Positions 1-5,353 of a DNA stretch of 5,353 bases are shown piece after piece. The notes under the pieces are model-generated. The model searched no databases, was not told the DNA's origin, and saw only the letters and a list, made by a program, of their open reading frames with translations. A program made the translations under genes and the position numbers. Source of the stretch: Bacillota bacterium (GTDB taxonomy: Bacteria > Bacillota > Clostridia > Christensenellales > CAG-138); NCBI GenBank assembly GCA_023453725.1, contig JAEXTB010000321.1:1-5353 (forward strand), given 5' to 3'. Positions within the stretch are counted from its first letter, which is position 1, and each line of letters opens with the position of its first letter.

Positions 1-1
1 C

Positions 2-874
2 CAGAACCAAATGCGCTTTTCCCATGCGGATTATATCGATGACGATGAAGTGGTGGACGCACTCTTTGCCGCGGTGGAGGGCTGGGCACGGGAAAAAGGC
101 TGCACAGCGGTGCATGGGCCGCTCGGCTTTTCGGATATGGACCGCGAAGGTCTGCTCATTAAGGGGTTCGATAAGCTGAGCCAGTTTTTTGTCTACTACA
201 ACCATCCTTATTACATGCACCAAATGGAGCGCATGGGCTACGTCAAGGATGTGGATTGGATTGAATATCGCGTAAAATTGCCGAATAAGCCGGATGAGCG
301 TTTGGAGCGCTTGGCCAATGCCGTGGAAAAACGCATGAAGCTCAAGGCCGCCCCGCTTCATAACCGCAATTCCATCAAACCTTATATTGAAAGCGTATTT
401 AAGCTGTACAATGAAGCCTATCTTGCGCTCTACGGCATGGTGGCGCTTACCCCGCGTCAGGTAGAAAAGTATGTGGGGGAATTCCTTCCCCTTGTCAATG
501 ACCGCACCACGGCCATACTTCTTAACGATAGGGACGAGGTTGTGGCTTTTGGCGTAGGCGCACCCTCGCTGTCCCTGGCCCAGCAAAAGTGCAGAGGGCA
601 TCTGTTCCCCTTTGGCTGGTATCATGTCTTAAATGCCCTTAACGGCAAAAACGATACGCTCGATATGTTCTTGATCGCCGTTAAGCCCGAGCTTCAGGGA
701 ACCGGCATCAACGCGGTAATCATGAACCGTCTTTTGAAGTTTGCCATTGAGGATGGCCGGAAGTACGCCGAAACCGGGCCGGAGCTTGAGGACAATTCTA
801 ACGTCCAGAGCCAGTGGCGCTATTTTGAAACGGAACAGCATAAGACCCGCCGCTGCTTCATCAAGCATTTCTAA
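2..874 (+). CDS. GNAT-like N-acetyltransferase family protein, 5' end outside the window
   Basis: This reading frame is open from the first bases of the window, so the gene starts further left; the ATG at 11 is internal, because conserved family sequence already runs through it. What is visible is about 290 residues, and related proteins are from memory about 370-390 residues long. The N-terminal part carries the signature HGPLGFSDMDREGLLIKGFD, followed by a conserved YYNHPYYMHQMERMGY stretch. The C-terminal part looks like a GNAT fold: a beta strand (DMFLIAVKPEL), then QGTGIN at 695-712, which resembles the acetyl-CoA pyrophosphate loop Q-x-x-G-x-G/A with Asn in the last position, then a helix and a final ETGPELEDNSNVQSQW segment. 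The substrate is unknown and no neighbour suggests one. The family call is moderately sure (resembling YghO-like acyltransferases); a specific activity cannot be given. The gene is followed by a strong terminator, so it is transcriptionally separate from the next operon. Confidence 0.75.
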   Translation, partial: QNQMRFSHADYIDDDEVVDALFAAVEGWAREKGCTAVHGPLGFSDMDREGLLIKGFDKLSQFFVYYNHPYYMHQMERMGYVKDVDWIEYRVKLPNKPDERLERLANAVEKRMKLKAAPLHNRNSIKPYIESVFKLYNEAYLALYGMVALTPRQVEKYVGEFLPLVNDRTTAILLNDRDEVVAFGVGAPSLSLAQQKCRGHLFPFGWYHVLNALNGKNDTLDMFLIAVKPELQGTGINAVIMNRLLKFAIEDGRKYAETGPELEDNSNVQSQWRYFETEQHKTRRCFIKHF

Positions 875-887
875 CGCAAAACAACCC

Positions 888-916
888 AAGGGCCGCGCAA
901 AAGCGCGGCTCTTTTT
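888..916 (+). terminator. Intrinsic terminator of the acetyltransferase gene
   Basis: A perfect 7-bp GC-rich stem, GCCGCGC (892-898) with GCGCGGC (903-909), closes an AAAA loop. It can be extended outward by a G-U pair, a G-C pair and two A-U pairs, and runs straight into a T tract (912-916). It begins 13 bases after the stop codon at 872-874. This is a classic Rho-independent terminator for the + strand. The A's at 888-889 are too few to make it a good terminator in the other direction. Confidence 0.93.
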
Positions 917-930
917 CATACACGCATCTT

Positions 931-985
931 ATTGTTGTTCATAAGGTATTTATTGTTTTTCAATAATTTTATATTGAAATTCAAT
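931..985. promoter_or_regulatory. Array of three ATTG-N5-CAAT-like operator sites at 21-base spacing
   Basis: Three related 13-base sites start at 931 (ATTGTTGTTCATA), 952 (ATTGTTTTTCAAT) and 973 (ATTGAAATTCAAT), each separated by 8 bases, giving a repeat period of exactly 21 bases, two turns of the DNA helix. The second and third have perfect ATTG/CAAT arms; the third is a longer palindrome, ATTGAA-A-TTCAAT. The first has a degenerate right arm. The third site covers the -35 box of the promoter for the DUF2975 operon, so protein binding there would block transcription. The downstream XRE-type protein is the natural candidate ligand. The repeats and spacing are seen directly; operator function and the binding protein are inferred. 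AT-rich sequence can produce such matches by chance, hence the moderate confidence. Confidence 0.5.
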
Positions 986-1002
986 GTGGGAGAGCATATA
1001 CT
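974..1002 (+). promoter_or_regulatory. Sigma-A-type promoter of the DUF2975 operon
   Basis: A -35 box TTGAAA (974-979, one mismatch to TTGACA) and a -10 box TATACT (997-1002, one mismatch to TATAAT) are separated by the ideal 17 bases. Transcription should start near 1008-1010, giving a leader of about 24 bases that contains the ribosome-binding site. The -35 box lies inside the palindrome at 973-985, which points to repression by occlusion. Confidence 0.8.
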
Positions 1003-1032
1003 CTAGCATAGAACGAAAAGGGGATACCAATT

Positions 1033-1485
1033 ATGAAAAAAATGGGGCTGCTCAACGCGGTTACGCTGATGCTTGTGTATATGACAATGGCGCTTGGGGT
1101 GCTGTTCATCATCCTTCTGCCAAGGCTTCTTCCAATGATACTGTTCATACCCGCACCGGAGCCTACGCTAACCTACACCATTGCGCTGATCTGCTGGATA
1201 CTGGGATCGCTATTGGGGCTGTTTATCCTGTTTACGCTCACGAGAATGATGCACAGCGTAAGCCATGATCCGTTTATCCGCAAAAATGTACTCCGCCTTC
1301 GGAACATGGGGTTTGCTGCGCTGATTATGGCAGTGTTTACACTGATTGCGGTTCTGCTGTACGCCCGTCCGATGCTGTATTTGATTATGACGGCGGAAGT
1401 GTTGTGTGCGCTTTTCTCTTTGGTATTACACGGCGTATTTGAAAAAGCCGTTGAGTACCGTGAAGAAAACGCCTTGACCATATAG
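1033..1485 (+). CDS. DUF2975 family membrane protein
   Basis: This 150-residue protein is an integral membrane protein with four predicted helices at about residues 8-38, 47-70, 94-111 and 114-135. The loop between helices 2 and 3 reads HDPFIRKNVLRLRNMG (78-93), and the C-terminus ends EYREENALTI; both match the conserved PF-x-x-N-x-x-RLR and EEN-x-LTI signatures of DUF2975, which usually has Asp where Ala147 stands here. No biochemical function is established for the family. The start is the ATG at 1033, preceded by AAGGGG (1018-1023) with a 9-base gap and a promoter just upstream. It is the first gene of a three-gene operon; the next gene begins 10 bases after its stop and encodes the XRE regulator that commonly accompanies DUF2975 proteins in Firmicutes. 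It could be a target or partner of that regulatory module, but the sequence does not show how. Confidence 0.88.
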   Translation: MKKMGLLNAVTLMLVYMTMALGVLFIILLPRLLPMILFIPAPEPTLTYTIALICWILGSLLGLFILFTLTRMMHSVSHDPFIRKNVLRLRNMGFAALIMAVFTLIAVLLYARPMLYLIMTAEVLCALFSLVLHGVFEKAVEYREENALTI

Positions 1486-1495
1486 GGGGCCTCTT

Positions 1496-1759
1496 ATGAT
1501 ACGCGTTAATCTTGATGTTATGATGGCCAAACGCAAAATAGGCCTCACAGAGCTTGCGCAAGCGATGGACTTGACGCTTGCAAACCTCTCCATACTCAAA
1601 AACAACAAGGGCAAGGCCATCCGTTTTTCTACGTTGGACGCCGCCTGCCGGGCGCTACGCTGCCAGCCGGGCGATATCCTCGAATACGTTGAGGACGAAA
1701 CGGATACCTTACATGCCCTAACCTTGGGCAAAGAAAATGATCGGGAGGTGTTCCTATGA
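1496..1759 (+). CDS. YozG-like XRE/Cro-CI helix-turn-helix transcriptional regulator
   Basis: This is an 87-residue DNA-binding protein made almost entirely of one Cro/CI-type helix-turn-helix domain (about residues 5-65). It has the family pattern: an opening VNLDVMMAKRKIGLTELA, the putative recognition helix around LTLANLSILKNNKGKAIRF (26-44), and the closing CQPGDILEYV (56-65). Beyond that lies a short polar tail of about 20 residues with no recognisable domain. The start is the ATG at 1496; its ribosome-binding site AGGGGG (1484-1489) overlaps the TAG stop of the DUF2975 gene, so the two are probably translationally linked. Its last codons overlap the next gene by four bases. In this gene arrangement the protein most likely represses its own operon by binding palindromes near the promoter; this is inferred. 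It has no effector or sensor domain, so any signal would have to act through a partner, possibly one of the membrane proteins. Confidence 0.9.
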   Translation: MIRVNLDVMMAKRKIGLTELAQAMDLTLANLSILKNNKGKAIRFSTLDAACRALRCQPGDILEYVEDETDTLHALTLGKENDREVFL

Positions 1760-3186
1760 AATGCCCTGAATGCGGCGCTATATTGCATGATTCCAGCCGC
1801 TTCTGCAGCAGCTGCGGTGCAAAAATTGCGCCGGAACCTGTCTCCGATACCTTGGTACAAAAACAGCCGCCTGCAGATACCATGCCGGCGCACACACAAA
1901 AGCTGCAAGCTCCTGTCGATGCGCAGAGGGCGCAGCACTTTGAAAGCGCTTATGCAACGCTTAAGCAGCCGGAAGCGCCCAAGCCCATTACTACACCGCA
2001 GCGCTGGCTGTTGCTGGCTGTAATTCTCCTTGGTTTTATCATGCAGGCGGGTCTTTCCTATGCATTTGCGGAAACACCCACCGCATTTGCAGGATGGTAC
2101 GCCACATTCTGGCTTGCTTATCTTTCCATATTCCATATCTTTTGTTTTCAAAAGGCGACAGAGCGTCCTTTGGGATTTGTTTTGAGCGGCGCCGCCGCAT
2201 TTTTAAGCATAATGCTTTATTTCCAGTCCACAGGCTACAGCGATCAATCGCTTTACTTTTTGAATCTTCTTGCGGTCCCCTGCCTGTTGATGCTGCACGC
2301 GCAGTACGTGATGAAGCCGCTGCCCAGAGAACGGGAGAGCGGGTATGCCATCCTTTTTCTGACCGGCTTTTTCATACAGCCGTTTGAACATCTCGGCCGT
2401 TTCTTTGCAAGCGTGGGCAGCCTTTTTAAAGCCGGTGAAAAAGGCAGGCATGTCTGGCTTGGGATCCTCGTTGCGGTACCGGTGCTGATCGTGGTACTTT
2501 CGCTGCTGCTCTCTGCAGACGCCGTCATGAACGCGCTTGCAATACAGGCATTCGGTGCGATCGACTTCTCGGATATTATTTGGCGTTTGTTTGTCATCTC
2601 CATCTGCGCCATGCTGTTCTATAGCTTTCTCTATGGCGCGGCATGGGGCAAACAGATGGAGCTTACAAGCCAGAAATCCAAAGTTTTCGGTATTACCGCG
2701 CCCAGCATTGTGCTTGGAACGCTGCTTGCGGCTTATGCGATATTTACCGCCGTTCAGTTTCTCTATCTCTTTGGCGGGTACGGCTTGCCGGATGGATTGA
2801 CGTATTCCGAATATGCCGTAGAGGGCTTCAACCAGCTTATGTGGGTGGCTGCCATCAATTTCAGCGTCCTTGCCTTCTGCATTTGCAGGGTGGAGCAAAA
2901 GACCGCGCTTCGGACACTGATGCTGTTGCTGCTGATTGCCACTGGCGTGATCCTCGCCTCCGCGTTCACAAGGCTTTCGCTCTACATCGGGGCATACGGG
3001 CTTACATTTAAACGAATACAGGCATTCTGGTTCCTGTGTTACCTCAGTTGTGTGCTCGTTCTTTACGGCATCCGGCTTTACAACAAGAAACTTCCGCTGC
3101 TGCGGCTGTGCGTGCTCATATTCGTGCTGTGGTATGCGGCGCTGAACATCCCCAATCTGGCCGCATGGTACCCGGCTGGCGCATAA
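1756..3186 (+). CDS. Zinc-ribbon DUF4153/DUF4173-type polytopic membrane protein
   Basis: This 476-residue protein starts with a zinc-ribbon (MKCPECG at 1-7 and FCSSCG at 16-21; Cys 3, 6, 17 and 20 are the likely metal ligands). A proline- and glutamine-rich linker of about 55 residues follows, then a hydrophobic region from about residue 84 to the end with around ten or more membrane segments. DUF4153/DUF4173 hallmarks are visible: GILVAVPVLIVVLSLLLSAD (236-255), QFLYLFGG (334-341), LTYSEYAVEGFNQL (348-361) and, near the C-terminus, RLSLYIGAYGLTFKR. The biochemical function is unknown. The start ATG overlaps the regulator's stop as ATGA (1756-1759), with GGGAGGTG (1743-1750) five bases upstream, so translation is coupled. 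The protein ends at NIPNLAAWYPAGA, just where many relatives have an N-x-D-x-x-I-A-x-x-N motif and a further soluble tail, so this one is C-terminally short. The other reading frames there show no lost tail, which argues against a recent frameshift. Confidence 0.82.
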   Translation: MKCPECGAILHDSSRFCSSCGAKIAPEPVSDTLVQKQPPADTMPAHTQKLQAPVDAQRAQHFESAYATLKQPEAPKPITTPQRWLLLAVILLGFIMQAGLSYAFAETPTAFAGWYATFWLAYLSIFHIFCFQKATERPLGFVLSGAAAFLSIMLYFQSTGYSDQSLYFLNLLAVPCLLMLHAQYVMKPLPRERESGYAILFLTGFFIQPFEHLGRFFASVGSLFKAGEKGRHVWLGILVAVPVLIVVLSLLLSADAVMNALAIQAFGAIDFSDIIWRLFVISICAMLFYSFLYGAAWGKQMELTSQKSKVFGITAPSIVLGTLLAAYAIFTAVQFLYLFGGYGLPDGLTYSEYAVEGFNQLMWVAAINFSVLAFCICRVEQKTALRTLMLLLLIATGVILASAFTRLSLYIGAYGLTFKRIQAFWFLCYLSCVLVLYGIRLYNKKLPLLRLCVLIFVLWYAALNIPNLAAWYPAGA

Positions 3187-3198
3187 CCGGTTTTCTGC

Positions 3199-3264
3199 TA
3201 TCCTCTATCCCCCTCTTAGGCCCGCGCTGAAATTACGGTGCGGGCCTAAAGCTTAGAGAGGATA
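3199..3264 (+). terminator. Two-tier hairpin after the three-gene operon, probable terminator
   Basis: Starting 13 bases after the stop at 3184-3186, an outer perfect 8-bp stem TATCCTCT (3199-3206) with AGAGGATA (3257-3264) encloses an inner perfect 10-bp stem TTAGGCCCGC (3216-3225) with GCGGGCCTAA (3240-3249). The inner stem can extend by four pairs, two of them G-U, to close an AAATTA loop (3230-3235). The two tiers are separated by an internal loop of 9 and 7 bases. Only a weak T-rich stretch follows (TTTGTT, 3267-3272), so this is not a canonical intrinsic terminator. Its location between an operon and an independently promoted gene still makes termination or mRNA 3'-end protection the likeliest role. 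Confidence 0.6.
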
Positions 3265-3282
3265 CGTTTGTTGGCTCTGCCC

Positions 3283-3363
3283 CACATCCCCCGCCAATGG
3301 CCATAACAGCCCTTGGATGTGAGAAATCACGACGCTCACTTTCATTTTACAAGTTTCTCACAT
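3283..3363. repeat. Overlapping, mutually exclusive inverted repeats upstream of htpG promoter
   Basis: CACATCC (3283-3289) is complementary to GGATGTG (3315-3321), and ATGTGAGAAA (3317-3326) is complementary to TTTCTCACAT (3354-3363). The middle element 3317-3321 is shared, so only one of the two stems can form at a time. The second repeat is a perfect 10-bp pair separated by 27 bases and ends 8 bases before the -35 box of htpG. No gene, start codon with ribosome-binding site, or promoter is evident in the surrounding 3265-3371 stretch. It may be a protein-binding region, part of a read-through transcript leader, or chance. The complementarity is seen; the role is unknown. Confidence 0.5.
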
Positions 3364-3371
3364 TCGCGGGT

Positions 3372-3400
3372 TTGCATTTTGAAACCTGCTGCGCTATAAT
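3372..3400 (+). promoter_or_regulatory. Sigma-A-type promoter of htpG
   Basis: A -35 box TTGCAT (3372-3377) and a perfect -10 box TATAAT (3395-3400) are separated by 17 bases. Transcription should start near 3406-3408, inside the CIRCE operator, giving a leader of about 48 bases. The nearby TTGAAA at 3379-3384 is only 10 bases from the -10 box and is therefore not the -35 element. Confidence 0.88.
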
Positions 3401-3404
3401 TTTT

Positions 3405-3431
3405 TTAGCACTCATGATTTGTGAGTGCTAA
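3405..3431. promoter_or_regulatory. CIRCE operator for the HrcA repressor
   Basis: TTAGCACTC (3405-3413), a 9-base spacer, and GAGTGCTAA (3423-3431) match the CIRCE consensus TTAGCACTC-N9-GAGTGCTAA without a mismatch. The element lies four bases past the -10 box and spans the expected transcription start, where bound HrcA would block RNA polymerase. HrcA is the class I heat-shock repressor that normally controls the groE and dnaK operons; its activity depends on GroEL, so misfolded protein relieves repression. hrcA itself is not in this window. Confidence 0.97.
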
Positions 3432-3440
3432 TCCATGAAA

Positions 3441-3448
3441 AAGGGTGG
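3441..3448 (+). promoter_or_regulatory. Ribosome-binding site that fixes the htpG start
   Basis: AAGGGTGG sits six bases before the ATG at 3455. This selects that ATG over the in-frame GTG at 3425, which lies inside the right arm of CIRCE and has no ribosome-binding site. Confidence 0.8.
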
Positions 3449-3454
3449 ATAGCA

Positions 3455-5332
3455 ATGGCACTTCAACCGTTTCAGGCAGAATCAAAACGACTTTTGGATC
3501 TGATGATCAACTCCATCTATACGCACAAGGAAATTTTTCTGCGGGAGCTCATCAGCAACGCAAGCGATGCGATCGACAAGCTCTATTACCGTGATTTAAG
3601 CGCGGGCAATACCGGGCTGGCGAAGGAAGATTTCTTCATTCTGATTGAGGCCGATAAAGGCGCCCGTACCTTAAAGCTTACAGACAATGGCTGCGGCATG
3701 ACCAAGGACGAGCTGACAAAGAACCTTGGCACCATCGCCGAAAGCGGTACGTTGAAATTCCGTGCGGAAGATGCCGCCAAGGATGCCGAAATCATCGGCC
3801 AGTTTGGCGTTGGGTTCTATTCCGCTTTCATGGTAGCAAAGCGGGTGACGGTTACGAGCCGCGCCTACGGCAGTGACGAAGCATGGCAGTGGCAGAGTGA
3901 AGGCGCAGATGGCTTTGCAATGGCTCCCGCACCCAAGGATGGGTTTGGCACCGAAATCCTGCTAGAGCTCAAAGAGGATACTGAGGATGAGCAGTACAGC
4001 GAGTTCCTGGATACCTACCGTTTACGCTCGCTTATTAAAAAATACTCCGATTATATCCGTTACCCCATCCGCATGGAGGTGGAAAAGAGCCGCGTGAAGG
4101 AAGGTTCGGACAAGGAGTATGAATCCTACACCGAAATTGAGACCATCAACTCCATGATTCCGCTGTGGAAGCGCAGCAAATCCGAGCTGACACAGGAAGA
4201 GTACGAGCAGTTTTATCAGGATAAGTTCTACGACTTTGAAAAGCCCTTAAAAACCGTGCACGCCAATGTGGAGGGCGCGGTCAGCTACCATACGCTGCTG
4301 TTCTTCCCCTCCCGCGCACCGTATGATTATTACACCAAGGAATTTGAAAAAGGCCTGCAGCTCTATTCCAACGGCGTGCTGATCATGGACAAATGCGCAG
4401 ATTTGCTGCCGGATTATTTCAGTTTTGTACGCGGCCTTGTCGATTCTCCGGATCTTTCCCTGAATATATCCCGGGAATTGCTGCAGCATGACCGTCAGTT
4501 AAAAGTGATCGCCACGAATATTGAAAAGAAGATCAAAAACGAGCTCACTTCCTTGCTGCAAGACGAGCGTGAGCAGTATGAAAAGCTGTGGAAAGCGTTC
4601 GGCCTGCAGTTGAAGTATGGCGTATATAGTGGTTACGGCCAGAACCGCGCGGTGCTCGAAGATTTGCTGTTGTTCCACTCCATGCAACAGAACAAACTCG
4701 TCACCCTTAAAGAATATGTGGATGCTATGCCCGAAGGGCAGAAGGCCATCTACTTTGCAAGCGGCAAGTCTGTAGCGCGCATTGAGAAGCTCCCGCAGCT
4801 CGACCGTTTGAAGGAGCTTCATTACGACGTATTGTTCCTCACCGATGATGTTGACGAGTTTGCGCTGCAGATGCTCAACAAGTATGCGGAGAAGCCCTTC
4901 CAGTCCATCGCCGCGGGCGACCTGGATTTGGGCGACGAAGAAGAAAAGAAAGCGGCCGATGAGCAGAACACCGCCCATAAGGCGCTGCTTGATGCGCTGA
5001 CCGGCGAGCTTTCCGAAAAAGTGAAGTCCGTGCGCGTTTCCTCCCGCCTGAAAAAGCATGCGGTCTGCCTGGCGGCAGATGGCGCTGTTTCGCTGGAGAT
5101 GGAAAAGGTACTCAATAACATGCCCGGTGAACATAATGTAAAGGCCGAGCGGGTGCTAGAGTTGAACCCCGAGCATCCTGTTTTTGCAAAGCTGACGAAG
5201 CTGTATGATGAGGATAGAGAGAAGCTCAAGCAGTACGCCGAAATTCTTTACGCACAAGCGCAGCTACTAGAAGGCATCCTCCCAGACGACCCGGCGCAGT
5301 ACGCGGAAGCCGTGTTGGAATTGATGGCATAA
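3455..5332 (+). CDS. htpG: HtpG, bacterial Hsp90 molecular chaperone
   Basis: This 625-residue protein is the full usual length of bacterial Hsp90 (E. coli HtpG has 624). It is a cytosolic homodimeric ATP-dependent chaperone that remodels late-folding client proteins together with the DnaK system. The N-terminal GHKL ATPase domain has all its signatures: ELISNASDAIDKL (31-43) with catalytic Glu31 and Mg-binding Asn35, DNGCGM (77-82) with adenine-binding Asp77, GTIAESGT (92-99), and the lid glycine motif GQFGVG (115-120). The middle domain contains NISRELLQHDRQ, with Arg340 in the position of the arginine that contacts ATP. The C-terminal dimerisation domain ends with the conserved region MEKVLNN...RVLELNPEHPVF. 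There is no eukaryotic MEEVD tail, as expected for bacteria. An acidic, lysine-rich stretch (LDLGDEEEKKAADEQN) precedes the C-terminal domain. It has its own promoter and CIRCE operator, so it should be induced by heat. No terminator is visible in the 21 bases after the stop. Confidence 0.98.
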   Translation: MALQPFQAESKRLLDLMINSIYTHKEIFLRELISNASDAIDKLYYRDLSAGNTGLAKEDFFILIEADKGARTLKLTDNGCGMTKDELTKNLGTIAESGTLKFRAEDAAKDAEIIGQFGVGFYSAFMVAKRVTVTSRAYGSDEAWQWQSEGADGFAMAPAPKDGFGTEILLELKEDTEDEQYSEFLDTYRLRSLIKKYSDYIRYPIRMEVEKSRVKEGSDKEYESYTEIETINSMIPLWKRSKSELTQEEYEQFYQDKFYDFEKPLKTVHANVEGAVSYHTLLFFPSRAPYDYYTKEFEKGLQLYSNGVLIMDKCADLLPDYFSFVRGLVDSPDLSLNISRELLQHDRQLKVIATNIEKKIKNELTSLLQDEREQYEKLWKAFGLQLKYGVYSGYGQNRAVLEDLLLFHSMQQNKLVTLKEYVDAMPEGQKAIYFASGKSVARIEKLPQLDRLKELHYDVLFLTDDVDEFALQMLNKYAEKPFQSIAAGDLDLGDEEEKKAADEQNTAHKALLDALTGELSEKVKSVRVSSRLKKHAVCLAADGAVSLEMEKVLNNMPGEHNVKAERVLELNPEHPVFAKLTKLYDEDREKLKQYAEILYAQAQLLEGILPDDPAQYAEAVLELMA

Positions 5333-5353
5333 CCAGCAGAACTTCAAATATGT

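Noticed and set aside
11..13. ATG at 11 as the true start of the acetyltransferase
   Set aside because: The frame is open to the window edge, no ribosome-binding site precedes the ATG, and the conserved family sequence begins well upstream of this point.
931..985. Reading the 21-base repeats as LytTR response-regulator sites
   Set aside because: The spacing fits, but the sites do not match the LytTR consensus well, two of them are palindromic, and no LytTR gene is nearby.
984..1268. + strand open frame overlapping the start of the DUF2975 gene
   Set aside because: It begins inside the promoter and operator region, before the expected transcription start, and its sequence is an out-of-frame reading of the DUF2975 gene.
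1426..2151. Long minus-strand open frame across the operon
   Set aside because: It overlaps three well-supported + strand genes, shows no recognisable family, and has low-complexity, arginine- and serine-rich composition typical of antisense shadows.
3036..3230. Possible frameshifted tail of the DUF4153/DUF4173-type protein
   Set aside because: The alternative frame gives arginine- and proline-rich residues without the expected tail pattern, so a recent frameshift is not supported.
3317..3363. CtsR heat-shock operator upstream of htpG
   Set aside because: The inverted repeat does not resemble the directly repeated GGTCAAA-type CtsR box.
3425..3454. In-frame GTG extending htpG by ten codons
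   Set aside because: It lies within the right arm of the CIRCE element and has no ribosome-binding site, and HtpG proteins begin at the position encoded by the ATG at 3455.
4499..5134. Minus-strand 211-codon open frame inside htpG
   Set aside because: It is fully antisense to conserved Hsp90 coding sequence and shows no domain or ribosome-binding support.

Overview
All four complete genes and one partial gene in this window lie on the + strand. The window looks like an ordinary chromosomal stretch of a Gram-positive bacterium of the Firmicutes, probably a Clostridia lineage with roughly balanced GC. The support for this is strong Shine-Dalgarno sites, near-consensus sigma-A-type promoters, a perfect CIRCE element, and a DUF2975 plus YozG-like XRE regulator pair, which is typical of Firmicutes. 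The lineage is inferred from these signals, not from a database match. I see no tRNA, rRNA, CRISPR array, transposase, phage gene or attachment site.

Region by region: (1) 2-874 is the 3' part of a GNAT-like acyltransferase gene whose start lies before the window; it ends in a textbook intrinsic terminator (888-916). (2) The 158-base gap to the next gene holds a promoter (TTGAAA-N17-TATACT) and three ATTG-N5-CAAT-like sites spaced exactly 21 bases apart, the last covering the -35 box. (3) 1033-3186 is a tight three-gene operon: a four-helix DUF2975 membrane protein, a small YozG-like XRE repressor, and a zinc-ribbon DUF4153/DUF4173-type polytopic membrane protein. The second and third genes overlap by four bases (ATGA). 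(4) The 268-base gap 3187-3454 holds a large two-tier hairpin, a pair of mutually exclusive inverted repeats, a consensus promoter and a perfect CIRCE operator. (5) 3455-5332 is htpG, the bacterial Hsp90 chaperone, complete at 625 residues.

Working together: the three-gene operon looks like a self-regulated membrane module. The small XRE protein is the obvious candidate to bind the 21-base-spaced palindromes over the operon's own promoter; the two membrane proteins have no known biochemical function. htpG is a separate transcription unit which, from its CIRCE element, should be repressed by HrcA and induced by heat or protein-folding stress. That regulation is notable because htpG in Bacillus subtilis is not a CIRCE gene. 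The most interesting material is non-coding: the operator array before the DUF2975 gene and the structured region upstream of htpG.
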